Notes: generated from the letters alone by a model not told the origin. 64,000 nt of DNA from CAYVTD01 sp964454445 (GCA_964454445.1 CAYVTD010000005.1:22921-86920), one strand, 5' to 3'. Positions 53,101 through 62,083 are shown, counted from the stretch's first letter. Numbers and translations are program-made.

Positions 53101-55489
53101 AAATGCACCGACTTACGATATAGCTGAAAACACACTTCGTGCAAGATTCTTGCAACAAGATACAATTTGGAATAGCTCGAATTATAAAACACAGGATTAC
53201 AGGTTTAGAATTTATGTAACAGACAGTGTTCCAAGGTATTTGCCTTATACTTCCTCTGAAGAAGTTCTTACAAAGAGAATTGATAGATATGGCAATACAA
53301 TACCTTATGTTACCTACAAACCCTCTGAACATAAATGCGGTTTGACTGATGATGGCAAGCTAAAGGCAAATCTTGCCGGTGATCCTGCCACAGGTAAATT
53401 CAAACTAAGATTCCAATCTGACTTTAACTCTGACGACGAGATGGAAGATCATTCACCAGCAGCAGCAGGTTGGGATTTCCGCTACGGAAAGACTGCTTAT
53501 GGATTTGAAAACAAGCAAATCAGGGATAAAGGCAATGGAGATCAAAAAGATTCACAAGATACAACTGTATTTGATACAGTAGTTGTTGTAAATGAATATG
53601 GTCAAACGAATCATATAGTTGTTAAATCTCGACCGAATTGGATGAAAGACGAATATTTAACAATTTATGATGATGACGAAACTCTTGATCCATTGGCATT
53701 AGACTTTACGACTTATGGTAAGTTAAATTACCGCATTCCTGGTGATGAAGCCCTTCGTATGCTTCTTCCAAATAACAGAACAAATGGTGCGTTGAACACT
53801 GATACATTATTTACTTTTATTATTACAGATGGTCACGGTGGAGTTCAACCAGTTTCGTTCGATATATTTATCAATGTTGCACCTGAAATCATTACTAATT
53901 CTCTACCACCGGCAAAAGAAGACAGAAGATATAACCCAATGCTTGTTGATGAAGAAAATGGTATTAACTTGTCAAACCTTCTCGACTCGAACAAAATGAT
54001 TAAAGTATATGACCCGAACTTTGGTCAAACACATACATTTGAATTAATATATGAAGACTATCCGTTAGATCAAGTGCCAAGAGATCCATGCTATAATGAA
54101 GCAGGTTTCTGGGATCTTACCGGAAAGAAAACGACACCAAAATGGTTGAAGATTAATAAAGAAAGTGGATTGCTTTATGGTACTCCTGGTATCAAGGATG
54201 CCCCAAGGACAGAGCAAGTAACAGTATTAGTAACTGATAGTGACGGCTTAACAGTTGTTAAATCATTGACACTTCAAGTTGATTCAACTAACCACTTGCC
54301 TCAAATTCTCGATCTTCCCAAAGTTGTATGCGTAGATAAGAACAAGCCTTATGAAGCTACAATTATTGTTCACGATAAAGATCTTAGAAGAGGTCGTGTA
54401 CCTGGTGATCCAACTGAAACTTTGACAGTCGAAGTCATTGAGCCGAGCGGTTTCACTGTGGAACCATCTACAATATCCGGTATTCGTGATAAAGATTCAG
54501 TAGCAGTTAAGATAAAGACAAATTCATTTGCCGGCACACCAGGTCCAGACGGCAGAGTTACAATTCGTATTAGAGTAACAGATGCCTCTGGCTCAATTGA
54601 TATCAAAACATATAAAGTAAAATATGGAGATCCAACGACTTACATTCGCTCAGTCAAAGTCGAAAATTCATTAGGTGCATATCAGTATATGGTATTTGGT
54701 CTTGCAAGTCCATTGACCGCATCAACAGGCGATGGTAGCGATAACCAAGAAATTGGCAAGCTAGATCAAAATCATTGTGAATATGAACTACCTCCTCTAC
54801 CATATTTAGACGTATTCGATGCGAGATGGTTCATTCCTAAAACAGATGGTATCTTAAGATGTATCCATCCAGATAATATTAACTCCGAATTTAAAGCAAA
54901 AATACAAGCCGGTGGCGTAAATGGAAATACTTCACCTTCTTATCCGATAACAATTACAATATTCCCATATCCTCCTCCCGAGCTTGGTGCAATAGAAGAT
55001 CCTGTTGAAGGAAAATGGTATATCCGTGATTTAGGAACGAATGGAAACAAGTTCAATTTCAATATGGAAACTGGTCAAGGCACGTCATTGCCATCTATCA
55101 AATCGATTGTTAGTGGCGATACTGTTAGGATTATTGTTAGTGGTACTGATATTGAAGGCTTCTCGATATATTATGATTTTGCAAATGCAGTAGATGATAA
55201 TGCTATTGTAGGAGCAAACGAAATCGTATCCGTATCGCCGAACCCAGCCTTTAATTTTGCCAAGATAACATTTAACGTTGGCACAACAAAACCAATTAAA
55301 CTTGATATTATCGACGCTCTTGGTAATGTTGTAGCCAATCTTGGAAATAAAGTGTTCCCAATTGGTCAGAATGAAATACAATGGAATTGCTCAAACAGTA
55401 ATGGTATCGAACTATCAAGTGGTTCTTATCGGGTGAGAATGACTACAGGCTTATCAGCAGTTACTTATCCATTCGTTATTGTAAAATAA
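47198..55489 (+). CDS. Giant T9SS-secreted surface protein: Pmp-like beta-helix with inserted seven-bladed propeller
   Basis: 2763 residues with a signal peptide (about 1-25, GEGFAQ). Residues 50-880 have a right-handed beta-helix character with about nine polymorphic-membrane-protein-like units (FxxN and GGAI/GGAL, for example CEFENNFARLRGGALQI, FTENEAISWGGALFVK, FDNNVAGYAGGAIDVR). Residues 894-1181 are seven YCF48-like blades of about 41 residues with the motif GTILKTTDGGQTW. The Pmp-like pattern resumes at LGGAMFILDS. Near 2235-2380 an Ig-like segment has PKWLKINKESGLLYGTPG. The shared ELPPLP module lies near 2485-2545 and a T9SS tail ends the protein. Probably a surface adhesin or matrix protein. 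Confidence 0.88.
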   Translation: MLRLFRLGIVLAFLGILTAGEGFAQTAVYLAGRIAPGEVRVLVKDSDSLYIINRELTVAGTLIIEPGTKLYFFPNGRLIDSVGGRIIADGFANATYKERPDGINPIQPGSRFYSYADPAYFLFESATDRTIDVPTVRDLTVHKEKYNHVFNVIIDTLNRKIIDIVSPDDPMLPKLPTNPNKFVIPLPNDKNKFIVPFEIALMYVSSRMVGMQYKDDINLNLRAWRRVNDRNVNIVNEQIRFIGQLENNFSQEWGHIIVLPGARAAFFRNVKFEGFRKDTTVDRLNRYKAASLPGLTADQVQTLNNKFRNLTNGAGGALTTFSVRTWLLNCEFENNFARLRGGALQILQAPDGFPKDARLSNDAIGYYMIDKNPALRERDDQYSLINRKILKIDNLDENFAEPWLSSLPVKQAAMYDFYRQAYDDARTAVFLGRVRNLKFSGNKVQLANTIKKIIGGVEVVMDDTEASYPYGYGDVAAGGAIYISGKPGEEGKETQIEIGLGVNNSIKTDMGVVTFPYKDYFEAIGNQAINFQSTRSSKGARGGAIYLGEYTSLILAGKFKFNETRIPHMEDVMTGSTAGYYSMGGAVFTENTLGRLQIVGGPWRDSYTKQYTNGTTLSEQGIENSTEFFRNKSAAGGALFVDGNADVRPSPVIGGSDALIKARDFGFNIKFTENEAISWGGALFVKRNFYIHGAGGVESNQLIGYGGKYPVKFDNNVAGYAGGAIDVRIPNAYTIVTDAQRAVEIVRAAFRENKVGYGIDEMNKNQIRGGGAIYALSADLSVVKGVEFLKNMVMNGNGGAVAMIQPMTSTKRFFITDLDKIARNANGIANGFVSYNYPFVYDTINSKIAPDANMLTRFLDNEVMAEEEVMNNANYGNGTGTTQIGKGTDVTSSNLLGVSFIDEYMGFAVGQFGTIIKFSKGGRTWQYKNADAQITLNRVKFATNNQGVIVGKQGVVMRTNNTGDTWQTIIPPNSNNPDLHDFVWVGTQDGYAVGEQGTILKTIDGGQSWFALNTNVMHSLHGVFFTTNNTGFVVGDRGLILKTDDAGTTWNVLISNTLNHLFGIYFTDANTGYIVGQNGTILKTTNGGQTWFAQVSGTPFNLRSLVFSNLTQGVIVGDFGIMLRTVDAGTTWNKIDPGTTYSLKNVTFPTNDSGYVVGDFGNILYTKDGGENWSRLYPDDMSVIDVVRRHPEIGLPENGVGLGGAMFILDSIMPNRAGRVDSINFNRVRIQKNKAYTGAAIYSDNYDLKLILNRSYITGNVATSDIGLDQNVITGPIWRNDQGIISKNKVSSDLAGAILYGEIQGPLPSYIGSEAANSFFDNEARFLIRLPDAPNTKGVLAGTTGLGYGGIDTLRSNYWGHTEANIFAEMQNIKWIYFINDKGELDSVKNINAKLETFYVDMNRKDLNRYYKNVNIDSTYLGYIFNSTGVLTQGPHESASRFNYTPIPLFNDPNNQEMSGDGSIPEKLLMSAYVYDLYDKGTDIRIADYTKRRMSPIEDFAVGIPPLLQKFVNVNGDITYVKRWSRNPFIADSINDKGDLVYPIINDLQEEFQPDKNGNFYHPIGYPLYLEAYANYTGEAEKTNFDPRALNETVFFVINETTGDFIRANLKQLTNDSKKGVNTNYNMRETFRARVDLVPDSSDSPTLRQKTMRRTLEGLMNFGTGAWLLSNLWQNPYNEDNSTLMGRKYYAPSTRLANYTNLFSNRPSLPPSQQTGNVNYVTYFAGERYSALPANVGDTIRIISRTVLWREGVVKAFDEGLKLYVTNSTEPPIWTGNIVQLMTDTLFQQNPSEFPWEYRQGTWRHDTITNFLNKIFVTEDRPYPVSKGTYSNLPLFHGRGRDSILTVTAEDTMRYFDPRSFVHPDLYANLTYKWGVDGASGLARWLMVDTVYANDKEYKNYNNPYFNSKGYLMFRGRPINPFVVPGGEEVWVTAENFPPSFRTVDMLKYIGMDADNIEKFIQLFPKYLNAPTYDIAENTLRARFLQQDTIWNSSNYKTQDYRFRIYVTDSVPRYLPYTSSEEVLTKRIDRYGNTIPYVTYKPSEHKCGLTDDGKLKANLAGDPATGKFKLRFQSDFNSDDEMEDHSPAAAGWDFRYGKTAYGFENKQIRDKGNGDQKDSQDTTVFDTVVVVNEYGQTNHIVVKSRPNWMKDEYLTIYDDDETLDPLALDFTTYGKLNYRIPGDEALRMLLPNNRTNGALNTDTLFTFIITDGHGGVQPVSFDIFINVAPEIITNSLPPAKEDRRYNPMLVDEENGINLSNLLDSNKMIKVYDPNFGQTHTFELIYEDYPLDQVPRDPCYNEAGFWDLTGKKTTPKWLKINKESGLLYGTPGIKDAPRTEQVTVLVTDSDGLTVVKSLTLQVDSTNHLPQILDLPKVVCVDKNKPYEATIIVHDKDLRRGRVPGDPTETLTVEVIEPSGFTVEPSTISGIRDKDSVAVKIKTNSFAGTPGPDGRVTIRIRVTDASGSIDIKTYKVKYGDPTTYIRSVKVENSLGAYQYMVFGLASPLTASTGDGSDNQEIGKLDQNHCEYELPPLPYLDVFDARWFIPKTDGILRCIHPDNINSEFKAKIQAGGVNGNTSPSYPITITIFPYPPPELGAIEDPVEGKWYIRDLGTNGNKFNFNMETGQGTSLPSIKSIVSGDTVRIIVSGTDIEGFSIYYDFANAVDDNAIVGANEIVSVSPNPAFNFAKITFNVGTTKPIKLDIIDALGNVVANLGNKVFPIGQNEIQWNCSNSNGIELSSGSYRVRMTTGLSAVTYPFVIVK

Positions 55490-55498
55490 TTTATTAAA

Positions 55499-55533
55499 CG
55501 CAGGTAGCAAAGATAATATCAATGCTACCTGCG
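55499..55533 (+). terminator. Hairpin after the giant gene
   Basis: CGCAGGTAGCA pairs perfectly with TGCTACCTGCG (11-bp stem, 13-base loop). It is followed by AATAATTAAAAATG rather than a T-run, so it may be an attenuator, processing site or weak terminator before the next secreted protein gene. Confidence 0.55.
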
Positions 55534-55580
55534 AATAATTAAAAATGAAGATAATTTTAATAATAAATAAGGAGTTAAAT

Positions 55581-57509
55581 ATGAAATCTCTCAAAATAGC
55601 TTTAGGGTTCGTCATAATGGCAGTAATGCTGCTTACGATGCAACCCCTTAAAGCTCAGGTTTATAGTGAGTTTGATCCTATAGATGTTGTAGCTGTAGGT
55701 TCTTACGAAAACTTGACGGCAGATGTCGAATTGCTACCTGCAAGATTTACAATGCCACCGACAAATCAGCAAGATCTTGACGATGGCTATGCACTTATAA
55801 CCTTTAGCCAAGGCTTTGAGTTTGAATTTAACGGAGAAGTATTCCGTAGCGTTTGGGTCTGCATTAATGGCTTTTTAACATTTAACGAACGCCCATTGAT
55901 CCCGGCTAAAAATCCGAACGGCTTGTTTGGAGATGGAGTTTCTTATCCGCGCAATGTTATTGCACCTTTCTGGGGCGACCACGTTTATAGAAAAGCAGAA
56001 GACGAGAAAAATGGCTATCTTAGAACAAGAATTTCTTATAGACAAGAAGCTAATAAAATTACTATCCAATGGAAGAATCTTAATATTAATGATGGCAATA
56101 TTAAGTCGAGTGTTGGCAATTTCCAAGTGATTTTACACAAATCTACTGATCCAAATACACGTCAAGGTGACATTGAATTTGCCTACGGTCCAGTTGGTGG
56201 CAATCCAAATGACCCAGGAACAACAGTAGTAACCAAAAATGCCTCTGTCGGTATCAAAGGTGAACAAACGATTGGAACTGACATGGCAGACTTTTTAAAC
56301 GCATTGTATAACGGCGAATTATATCCATATACGAAAAATTCATCACGTACATTGAAAACATTGACAAACACATGGCCTCCTTCGATGGGCACAGACAAGC
56401 GTATATTTTTACATGCAATACCTACTTATAACTTGGAAGGTTGGGGCGATGGTGATGCCGATTTATCGCAAGCACCTGCAGGTAAACATTACGGAATGCC
56501 ACAATCAAGATTTGTTACTGCCAACGATGTTAGAACGATTATGCATGCCATTTCCACTGGTATTCCATTAGATAGTGTTAGGATGAGACAGGCATATCAT
56601 GCTGACGTGAATCATAATGGCAGATATTTCTTTTATCTTGACCCTGTTACCCAAAAAGTATATAGAAAAGATATTCGTTGGAGAAACGATTTTTATCAAG
56701 ATAGCTTGAAATGGGTAGAACATAACGGACAAATAGTTCCTTCCGGTATAGATTCATATAAACGTGTCTTTTATCAAGCTACTGAATATGATGCAGCAAT
56801 GATTATTACCTATATGGGAGCAAAACTACCAGAATTACCATGGTTGCTCGACACTACAGTATGGTATGGCAAGGTAGGTATTAATGAAAATAAAGCTAAT
56901 GGAATTAAATTTGGTACAGTAACACAAAATGAATCTGGTTCATATAGAATCCCTGTTTATTTAAATGGCTATTCCAAAGATGCCATTTCTGGTAAATTTG
57001 AAATCGGAAATGAAATTTTAGATGCTACTACTATTGAAAATGATGATAACCAAATCTTTATTTCAACCCATAGTAATAGAGTTGTTTTTGCAGGTTCAGG
57101 TGAATTTGATAGTTCTTCACCCATTATTATACTAGAAGTGAGAGCAGATAATGATTTGCTTGCTTCTAAAATTAGATATAATGACGAAAACAAAGAAGAT
57201 GTCCGCTTAGCAGTTTCCGCGATTAATGAAAATACAGATGGGACATTAATACTTTCACAAAATATGCCTAATCCTTTTACAGAAGGGACAATGTTTAATG
57301 TGAATATCGAACAAGAAGGAAACTACAAATTAGAAATATTTGATGTTATGGGCAATTCCGTAAAATTATTTATTGATTTCAAAGTTGGCGCGAACAATCT
57401 ATATTGGAACGGTAAAGATAACTTCGGGAACAAACTTGCTTCCGGTGTATATGTTTATAGACTGACAGGCAATAATGTTAATATTACAAAGAAGCTCGTT
57501 ATCGAGTAA
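55581..57509 (+). CDS. T9SS cargo protein with dockerin-like and cohesin-like modules
   Basis: 642 residues from the ATG at 55581, chosen because a GGAG site lies 6 bases upstream and a signal peptide (about 1-26, PLKAQ) follows; an ATG 36 bases earlier lacks both. Residues 40-280 form a beta-rich domain (FEFEFNGEVFRSVWVCINGFLTF). A dockerin-like pair of calcium-loop segments lies near 287-352 (GDGDADLSQ and HADVNHNGRYFF with VRTIMHAIS between). Residues 435-545 look like a cohesin-type beta sandwich. The last 80 residues (NMPNPFTEGTMFNV on) are the T9SS tail. Confidence 0.8.
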   Translation: MKSLKIALGFVIMAVMLLTMQPLKAQVYSEFDPIDVVAVGSYENLTADVELLPARFTMPPTNQQDLDDGYALITFSQGFEFEFNGEVFRSVWVCINGFLTFNERPLIPAKNPNGLFGDGVSYPRNVIAPFWGDHVYRKAEDEKNGYLRTRISYRQEANKITIQWKNLNINDGNIKSSVGNFQVILHKSTDPNTRQGDIEFAYGPVGGNPNDPGTTVVTKNASVGIKGEQTIGTDMADFLNALYNGELYPYTKNSSRTLKTLTNTWPPSMGTDKRIFLHAIPTYNLEGWGDGDADLSQAPAGKHYGMPQSRFVTANDVRTIMHAISTGIPLDSVRMRQAYHADVNHNGRYFFYLDPVTQKVYRKDIRWRNDFYQDSLKWVEHNGQIVPSGIDSYKRVFYQATEYDAAMIITYMGAKLPELPWLLDTTVWYGKVGINENKANGIKFGTVTQNESGSYRIPVYLNGYSKDAISGKFEIGNEILDATTIENDDNQIFISTHSNRVVFAGSGEFDSSSPIIILEVRADNDLLASKIRYNDENKEDVRLAVSAINENTDGTLILSQNMPNPFTEGTMFNVNIEQEGNYKLEIFDVMGNSVKLFIDFKVGANNLYWNGKDNFGNKLASGVYVYRLTGNNVNITKKLVIE

Positions 57510-58671
57510 TTTAATTTTGGCTTTGCTCTGGCTATTTATTTTTTTAAATAGCCAGAGCTTGATAAGCCAGAATAAAATAAATCTTGAAATAAAACAGTAT
57601 TATCCGCTAGATATTTGCGGGGAAGAAAGCAAACAAAGAGTTGTTCTTGTTATAGATAGCGACCCTATAAGATATGAAGATTCGCTATATGGATTTGATT
57701 TTGAAATAAGCTATAATCCTGAAAAGCTAAAGTTTCATACAGCTTTAACCAACGGGACATTAGCAGAGTTCTTTGATTATAAAGATATAGTGTTCTCTGA
57801 TAGTGGCAGTTTAAGAGGATTTGCGGTAAATATCTCAGATGATAGAGTTTATGGCGATAAACCATTGATCGCATTTTGGGGTGATTATTTGTCAAAATGC
57901 CCGGATACAGCTCATGTAGATTTTAAAATTTTCGACTTTACAGATGAATTTGCAAGAAAAATTGATGAAAAGCGAAATCTGATATTAAAAGTTGAAATAA
58001 TAGATAAACCGGAAAGATATTTTAAGGTAAAATTTGACAAAGATACTTTGTTCTTTGAAGGTAAAGAAAGAAATTATTTAGATGTGTTTTGCAATATAAT
58101 GCAAAACTCATATCTTGATAGCTTAGTCGTAAGTATTAATTTAGATAATGAGTTTTTTGAAATATTTTCTATAGAAAACTCAAGCGATAAGATAAAGATT
58201 TTAGATGATATAATAATTGAAGGTAAAAGGATTGTAAGACTAAGAATTGTCGAGCCTTTAAGCGATAATGATAAGATATTAAGACTAGGTATCGAAAGTA
58301 AAAGTGAGATTTTAAATGAATGTATTTTAGATATTATACCTGAACAGACTGATGTGTGTTCGTGTATAACAAGATATAATGATTACAAAATTGTTCTTAA
58401 AAATATAGAGCCATCTAGTATAATAGATGAAAAAAAGGATTTATTAACAGTTCAGTATAAAAAAGATGAACGGTTGATTGAAATACAATCCAGTGATCTT
58501 TTAAAAGATTTAAAGATATATAATCTTTATGGAACAAGAGTGTTCCACAATGAAATTGAAAATAAAATGTTCTTTCAAATAAATACATCACTGATTCCTA
58601 TTGGAGTTTATCTAATAGAAATTGTAATATCAAACGGTAAAAGAGTGTTAAAAAAAGTATGTATAGATTAA
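57475..58671 (+). CDS. Secreted cohesin-like protein with short T9SS-like tail
   Basis: 398 residues whose ATG at 57475 lies 35 bases inside the previous gene; a signal-like hydrophobic stretch (about 10-32) follows. Residues 40-190 have a cohesin-like pattern (YGFDFEISYNPEKLKF). The C-terminus (LKIYNLYGTRVFHNEIENK, then IGVYLIEIVISNGKRVLKKV) is the final part of a T9SS sorting domain but lacks a clear PNP motif. Codon use is more A+T-rich than its neighbours. Overlap with the preceding gene implies co-translation. Confidence 0.72.
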   Translation: MLILQRSSLSSNLILALLWLFIFLNSQSLISQNKINLEIKQYYPLDICGEESKQRVVLVIDSDPIRYEDSLYGFDFEISYNPEKLKFHTALTNGTLAEFFDYKDIVFSDSGSLRGFAVNISDDRVYGDKPLIAFWGDYLSKCPDTAHVDFKIFDFTDEFARKIDEKRNLILKVEIIDKPERYFKVKFDKDTLFFEGKERNYLDVFCNIMQNSYLDSLVVSINLDNEFFEIFSIENSSDKIKILDDIIIEGKRIVRLRIVEPLSDNDKILRLGIESKSEILNECILDIIPEQTDVCSCITRYNDYKIVLKNIEPSSIIDEKKDLLTVQYKKDERLIEIQSSDLLKDLKIYNLYGTRVFHNEIENKMFFQINTSLIPIGVYLIEIVISNGKRVLKKVCID

Positions 58672-58693
58672 TTTTTAATGTTTTTATCAAATT

Positions 58694-58698
58694 GGAGG
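58694..58698 (+). promoter_or_regulatory. Strong ribosome binding site of the 1107-residue secreted protein
   Basis: GGAGG four bases before the ATG in the context TTGGAGGTTTTATG, identical to the leader at 47189. Confidence 0.7.
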
Positions 58699-58702
58699 TT
58701 TT

Positions 58703-61700
58703 ATGAAAAATTATTTTCTACAGCAAAGGAGCGCTTTGCTAATTGGAGTTATTATAATAGCTTTCGCATTATTAGCTCCTAGTTTTACGGCACACGCAGC
58801 TGATAAGCCTGCTTTGCCGATTCTAAGCTTGACCGGTTCAGATGGAAAATGGAATACAAATTTCTATCCTGATGGAAGAATTTGGCTGCCCGCTTCTGAA
58901 TCAAGTAAGCATCCAAGGGAAATATTAGTCCCGGTTTTTGTAGAGAATAGGTGGGCAAAATACAATACCGAAGCAGGTAAAATATATAACCCCGAACCTA
59001 TCATTAGCTTCAGATTTTCTGTGCAGTATGACTCTTCAGCTTTGCGTGCCATAGGCTATTCCTTAGAGCATCCAGTTGTAAATGAAGAAACTTTCGACAT
59101 TAGATATATGGATGGTAATGGTTATTACAAACCATTAGCAAACAAATTCGATATTTCATGGTATGATGAAGTTGATGAATCATATAAATTATATCTAAGG
59201 CCAAACTTACCACTAAGTGAACGTAGAAGAGGTAGATGCATTACTATCGTTGGCACAAGCACAAAACCCCTTCCAAATACAGATTTGAATAACGCAGGTG
59301 AGTTCAAAGTTTTACTTTATTTGAAATTCCGTGTTATTCCTTCGAAAGAAAACCCGGCAACACAAGGTGGTAATCAACCATTAATTATCAAAACAGACAC
59401 GATTATGTGGAACAAACTTAATGTTTGTCAAGATGCTCCTTTCAAAGAGATGAGACCATATAATAGTAGAGTTGAAGACGACTATCCAGATATAAACGAA
59501 ACAAATATGGATGGTCCATTGAGAAGTAAATTTGCTGGAGTTGCAGGCATTGATAACAGAGTTCTACAGTTTAGTAAATGGGTAACCGAACCTTGCCTTC
59601 CAGGTGTGATTTATATGCAAATTCGACAAAATCAACCACGCTTTGGTTTCGAAGTAATCGAACAAGGTAGAAGTCAACAACCACCGATTGACTCAGTTAA
59701 TTCTGAGCTATGGATTGTGAAAGACCCATTGACATCCGACTCAGCATGGGCAGAATTCTCTGCAAATCAGGACATCGGTACAATTAAGATGCAGATTTTA
59801 AATACTGTATCAATCTCGAGGATGACAAATATAACAGTAGAATCAGACCAACCTTGGCTTGTGTTCCGTAGTATTCGTTCAGGACCGAACGATAAATTCT
59901 TTAACACAATGGCAAGATACACACACAAAGGCGTAATGAATTATATCGATAAAGACATAATCGGCAACTTAGCTATCAATGATCCATTAGAGTCAATGGA
60001 TGATAAAAAAGATGGCGATGTGAAATTGCAAATCAAAGCAGATGAAAACTTACTTGATGCTGGTTCAGCTAATGACCCTGAGAAAACAGGAGTTTATGTA
60101 GGCTATCTTACATTTACTTCTGATGTTGCTGAAATTAGCCCAATTAGAGTACGCATTACTTGGATAAGGTTTAGAAATCCTTCAGATGATATAAAAAATG
60201 GACGTTTTTACAAAACCCCTGGGATAGAAGTTGTTGTAAAGAATTCGCGAGGTTTTTTTGGCGATTCGACAAATCTTATTTTTGGAACAGGTGATAGAGC
60301 TTCTGCTTATGTAGATTCATTATTTGGAGAACATCCAGAAATCGAACAATGGTATGGCAACGACGGTTCGTTGTTTGGTGCAAGATGGTATCCTATTACA
60401 AACGAAGGCAAAGTACTAGATGGACCAGTAGTAGATAAAGAAGGAAGATTTCTTTATGATCTTACTTATGGCTTAGGTGATTTCGCACCTTTCGATGAGG
60501 ATCCTCATTCAGAGTCAAGAGACATTAGAAGCAATAGAGATACAAATAATTCCATTGTATATCTTTGCAGATTCAACGCAGGGGGCGCGGCAAACTATCC
60601 AATTAAAATTGAATGGGATACGCAAGATTTTCCAGATAATGCTCAATTATACCTAAGAGATACGTTAAACGGCTCTTTGTTCCCAAGCGTTAATATGCGT
60701 CAAGCAACCAGTATTGGTGGAACACGCCAAGCATATTGGATTGGTGACCCCAACATTACTTCTTTCAAAATAGAATATACATTGCCAAGCACTGTTGAGT
60801 ACGTCGAAGTTGATGGCACTCCAAAAATAAAACGCGGTTGGAACTTGCTTTCAATGCCTGTAAGACCTACAAATAATTTCTGGAAAAATGTATATCCAAA
60901 CGGCATTAACAAGCCATGGCGCTATTCAATGCGTGGTTATCAAGATGAAGAATATTTGAAACCAGGCGTGGGATATTTCATTCGTTATTCCGATAAGGTT
61001 GATACACGTTTTGCAGGAACTCCGTTAAGAAGAATAACTATTGAACAATATGACGAATTGTTGCTTCCCAAGGAAGACCTATACAGCGACACTGTAAGAG
61101 TTTATCCTGACAAAGACAGAGCCGACGGTGCAGATTGGAATACAATAGGTGGTTTAACACGCCCAGTTAGTATCGAAAGAATCGAGTTTTCACCATTCGA
61201 TCTTGAATTGCCAGACAAGAACTTTACACTCAGAAAAGGTGTTTGGGGCTATAAAACCGGCAAAGGTTATTATGAAACATATCAATTAGAGCCCGGTTTC
61301 GGTTATTGGATTAAAACCGATGCTTCCGGATATGTTAGCCTTGTTGATCCAATGGCTGCAAGAATCTCTATGCCTACAAGAAATATTGAAAAGGAACAAT
61401 TACTGGCTCGTAATACCAAATTAACAATTAGTGATAACTTACAAAATTCGGCAGATCTTTATATTGCAAAAGATGCTATTGACAAAGCCGATTATGAATT
61501 GCCCCCACTTCCTCCAACAGAATTATTTGATGTAAGATTTTCAGATAATGTTTACGTTGAAAATGGAAGCAATGTTGTTATCAATATGCAAAGTGTTGAA
61601 TATCCTATATCAATAAATCTTAGCAATTCAAGTGCGAATTATACATTTATTGATCCAGTTGATGGTACAATCTTTGGCTCGATTGCAAAAGGTAGTTCGT

Positions 61701-62026
61701 CAAATATAGAAATAAGCAAAACAAAAGCAGATAAAGTTCAGATATTAAAATCAGATGTAGTAATGAGTGAAAACGGGATTTCATCTTATCCTAATCCTGT
61801 AAATAGTGTTTCTACTATTAGCTTTACAATTCCAAGCGAAGAGCATGTAACCATAAAGCTTTATGATGCACTTGGAAACGAAGTTTCTACAATTCTGACA
61901 GGTAACATGACTGCTGGAAATCACGAAGTGAGATTTGATGCAGCAAATCTTTCGAGTGGAAGATATATTGCTAGATTAACAGCTGGCGCTTACAGATCTG
62001 TTACATCTATTACTATTGTAAAATAG
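58703..62026 (+). CDS. Large T9SS-secreted protein with cohesin-like and GWNLLS-type modules
   Basis: 1107 residues with a signal peptide (about 1-33, TAHAA). Residues 65-240 have a cohesin-like pattern (SFRFSVQYDSSALRAIGYSL). The middle has several beta-sandwich modules. Residues 710-890 contain two related segments around RGWNLLSMPVRPTNNFW and GADWNTIGGLTRPVS, each followed by an aromatic KxGxGYxI/WIK strand (GVGYFIRYSD, GFGYWIKTD). The ELPPLPPTELFDVRF module lies near 930-947. The tail from SSYPNPVNSVSTISF is a T9SS domain. Function unknown. Confidence 0.82.
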   Translation: MKNYFLQQRSALLIGVIIIAFALLAPSFTAHAADKPALPILSLTGSDGKWNTNFYPDGRIWLPASESSKHPREILVPVFVENRWAKYNTEAGKIYNPEPIISFRFSVQYDSSALRAIGYSLEHPVVNEETFDIRYMDGNGYYKPLANKFDISWYDEVDESYKLYLRPNLPLSERRRGRCITIVGTSTKPLPNTDLNNAGEFKVLLYLKFRVIPSKENPATQGGNQPLIIKTDTIMWNKLNVCQDAPFKEMRPYNSRVEDDYPDINETNMDGPLRSKFAGVAGIDNRVLQFSKWVTEPCLPGVIYMQIRQNQPRFGFEVIEQGRSQQPPIDSVNSELWIVKDPLTSDSAWAEFSANQDIGTIKMQILNTVSISRMTNITVESDQPWLVFRSIRSGPNDKFFNTMARYTHKGVMNYIDKDIIGNLAINDPLESMDDKKDGDVKLQIKADENLLDAGSANDPEKTGVYVGYLTFTSDVAEISPIRVRITWIRFRNPSDDIKNGRFYKTPGIEVVVKNSRGFFGDSTNLIFGTGDRASAYVDSLFGEHPEIEQWYGNDGSLFGARWYPITNEGKVLDGPVVDKEGRFLYDLTYGLGDFAPFDEDPHSESRDIRSNRDTNNSIVYLCRFNAGGAANYPIKIEWDTQDFPDNAQLYLRDTLNGSLFPSVNMRQATSIGGTRQAYWIGDPNITSFKIEYTLPSTVEYVEVDGTPKIKRGWNLLSMPVRPTNNFWKNVYPNGINKPWRYSMRGYQDEEYLKPGVGYFIRYSDKVDTRFAGTPLRRITIEQYDELLLPKEDLYSDTVRVYPDKDRADGADWNTIGGLTRPVSIERIEFSPFDLELPDKNFTLRKGVWGYKTGKGYYETYQLEPGFGYWIKTDASGYVSLVDPMAARISMPTRNIEKEQLLARNTKLTISDNLQNSADLYIAKDAIDKADYELPPLPPTELFDVRFSDNVYVENGSNVVINMQSVEYPISINLSNSSANYTFIDPVDGTIFGSIAKGSSSNIEISKTKADKVQILKSDVVMSENGISSYPNPVNSVSTISFTIPSEEHVTIKLYDALGNEVSTILTGNMTAGNHEVRFDAANLSSGRYIARLTAGAYRSVTSITIVK

Positions 62027-62047
62027 TAAGAAATCAGCATTTATTTT

Positions 62048-62083
62048 ATGGGCAGTGCTTTATCCAGTGCTGCCCATTTTTTT
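62048..62083 (+). terminator. Rho-independent terminator after the secreted-protein run
   Basis: ATGGGCAGTGC pairs with GTGCTGCCCAT (11 bp, two wobbles, 8-base loop) and is followed by TTTTTTT. It ends the transcript of the 58703 gene. Confidence 0.88.
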
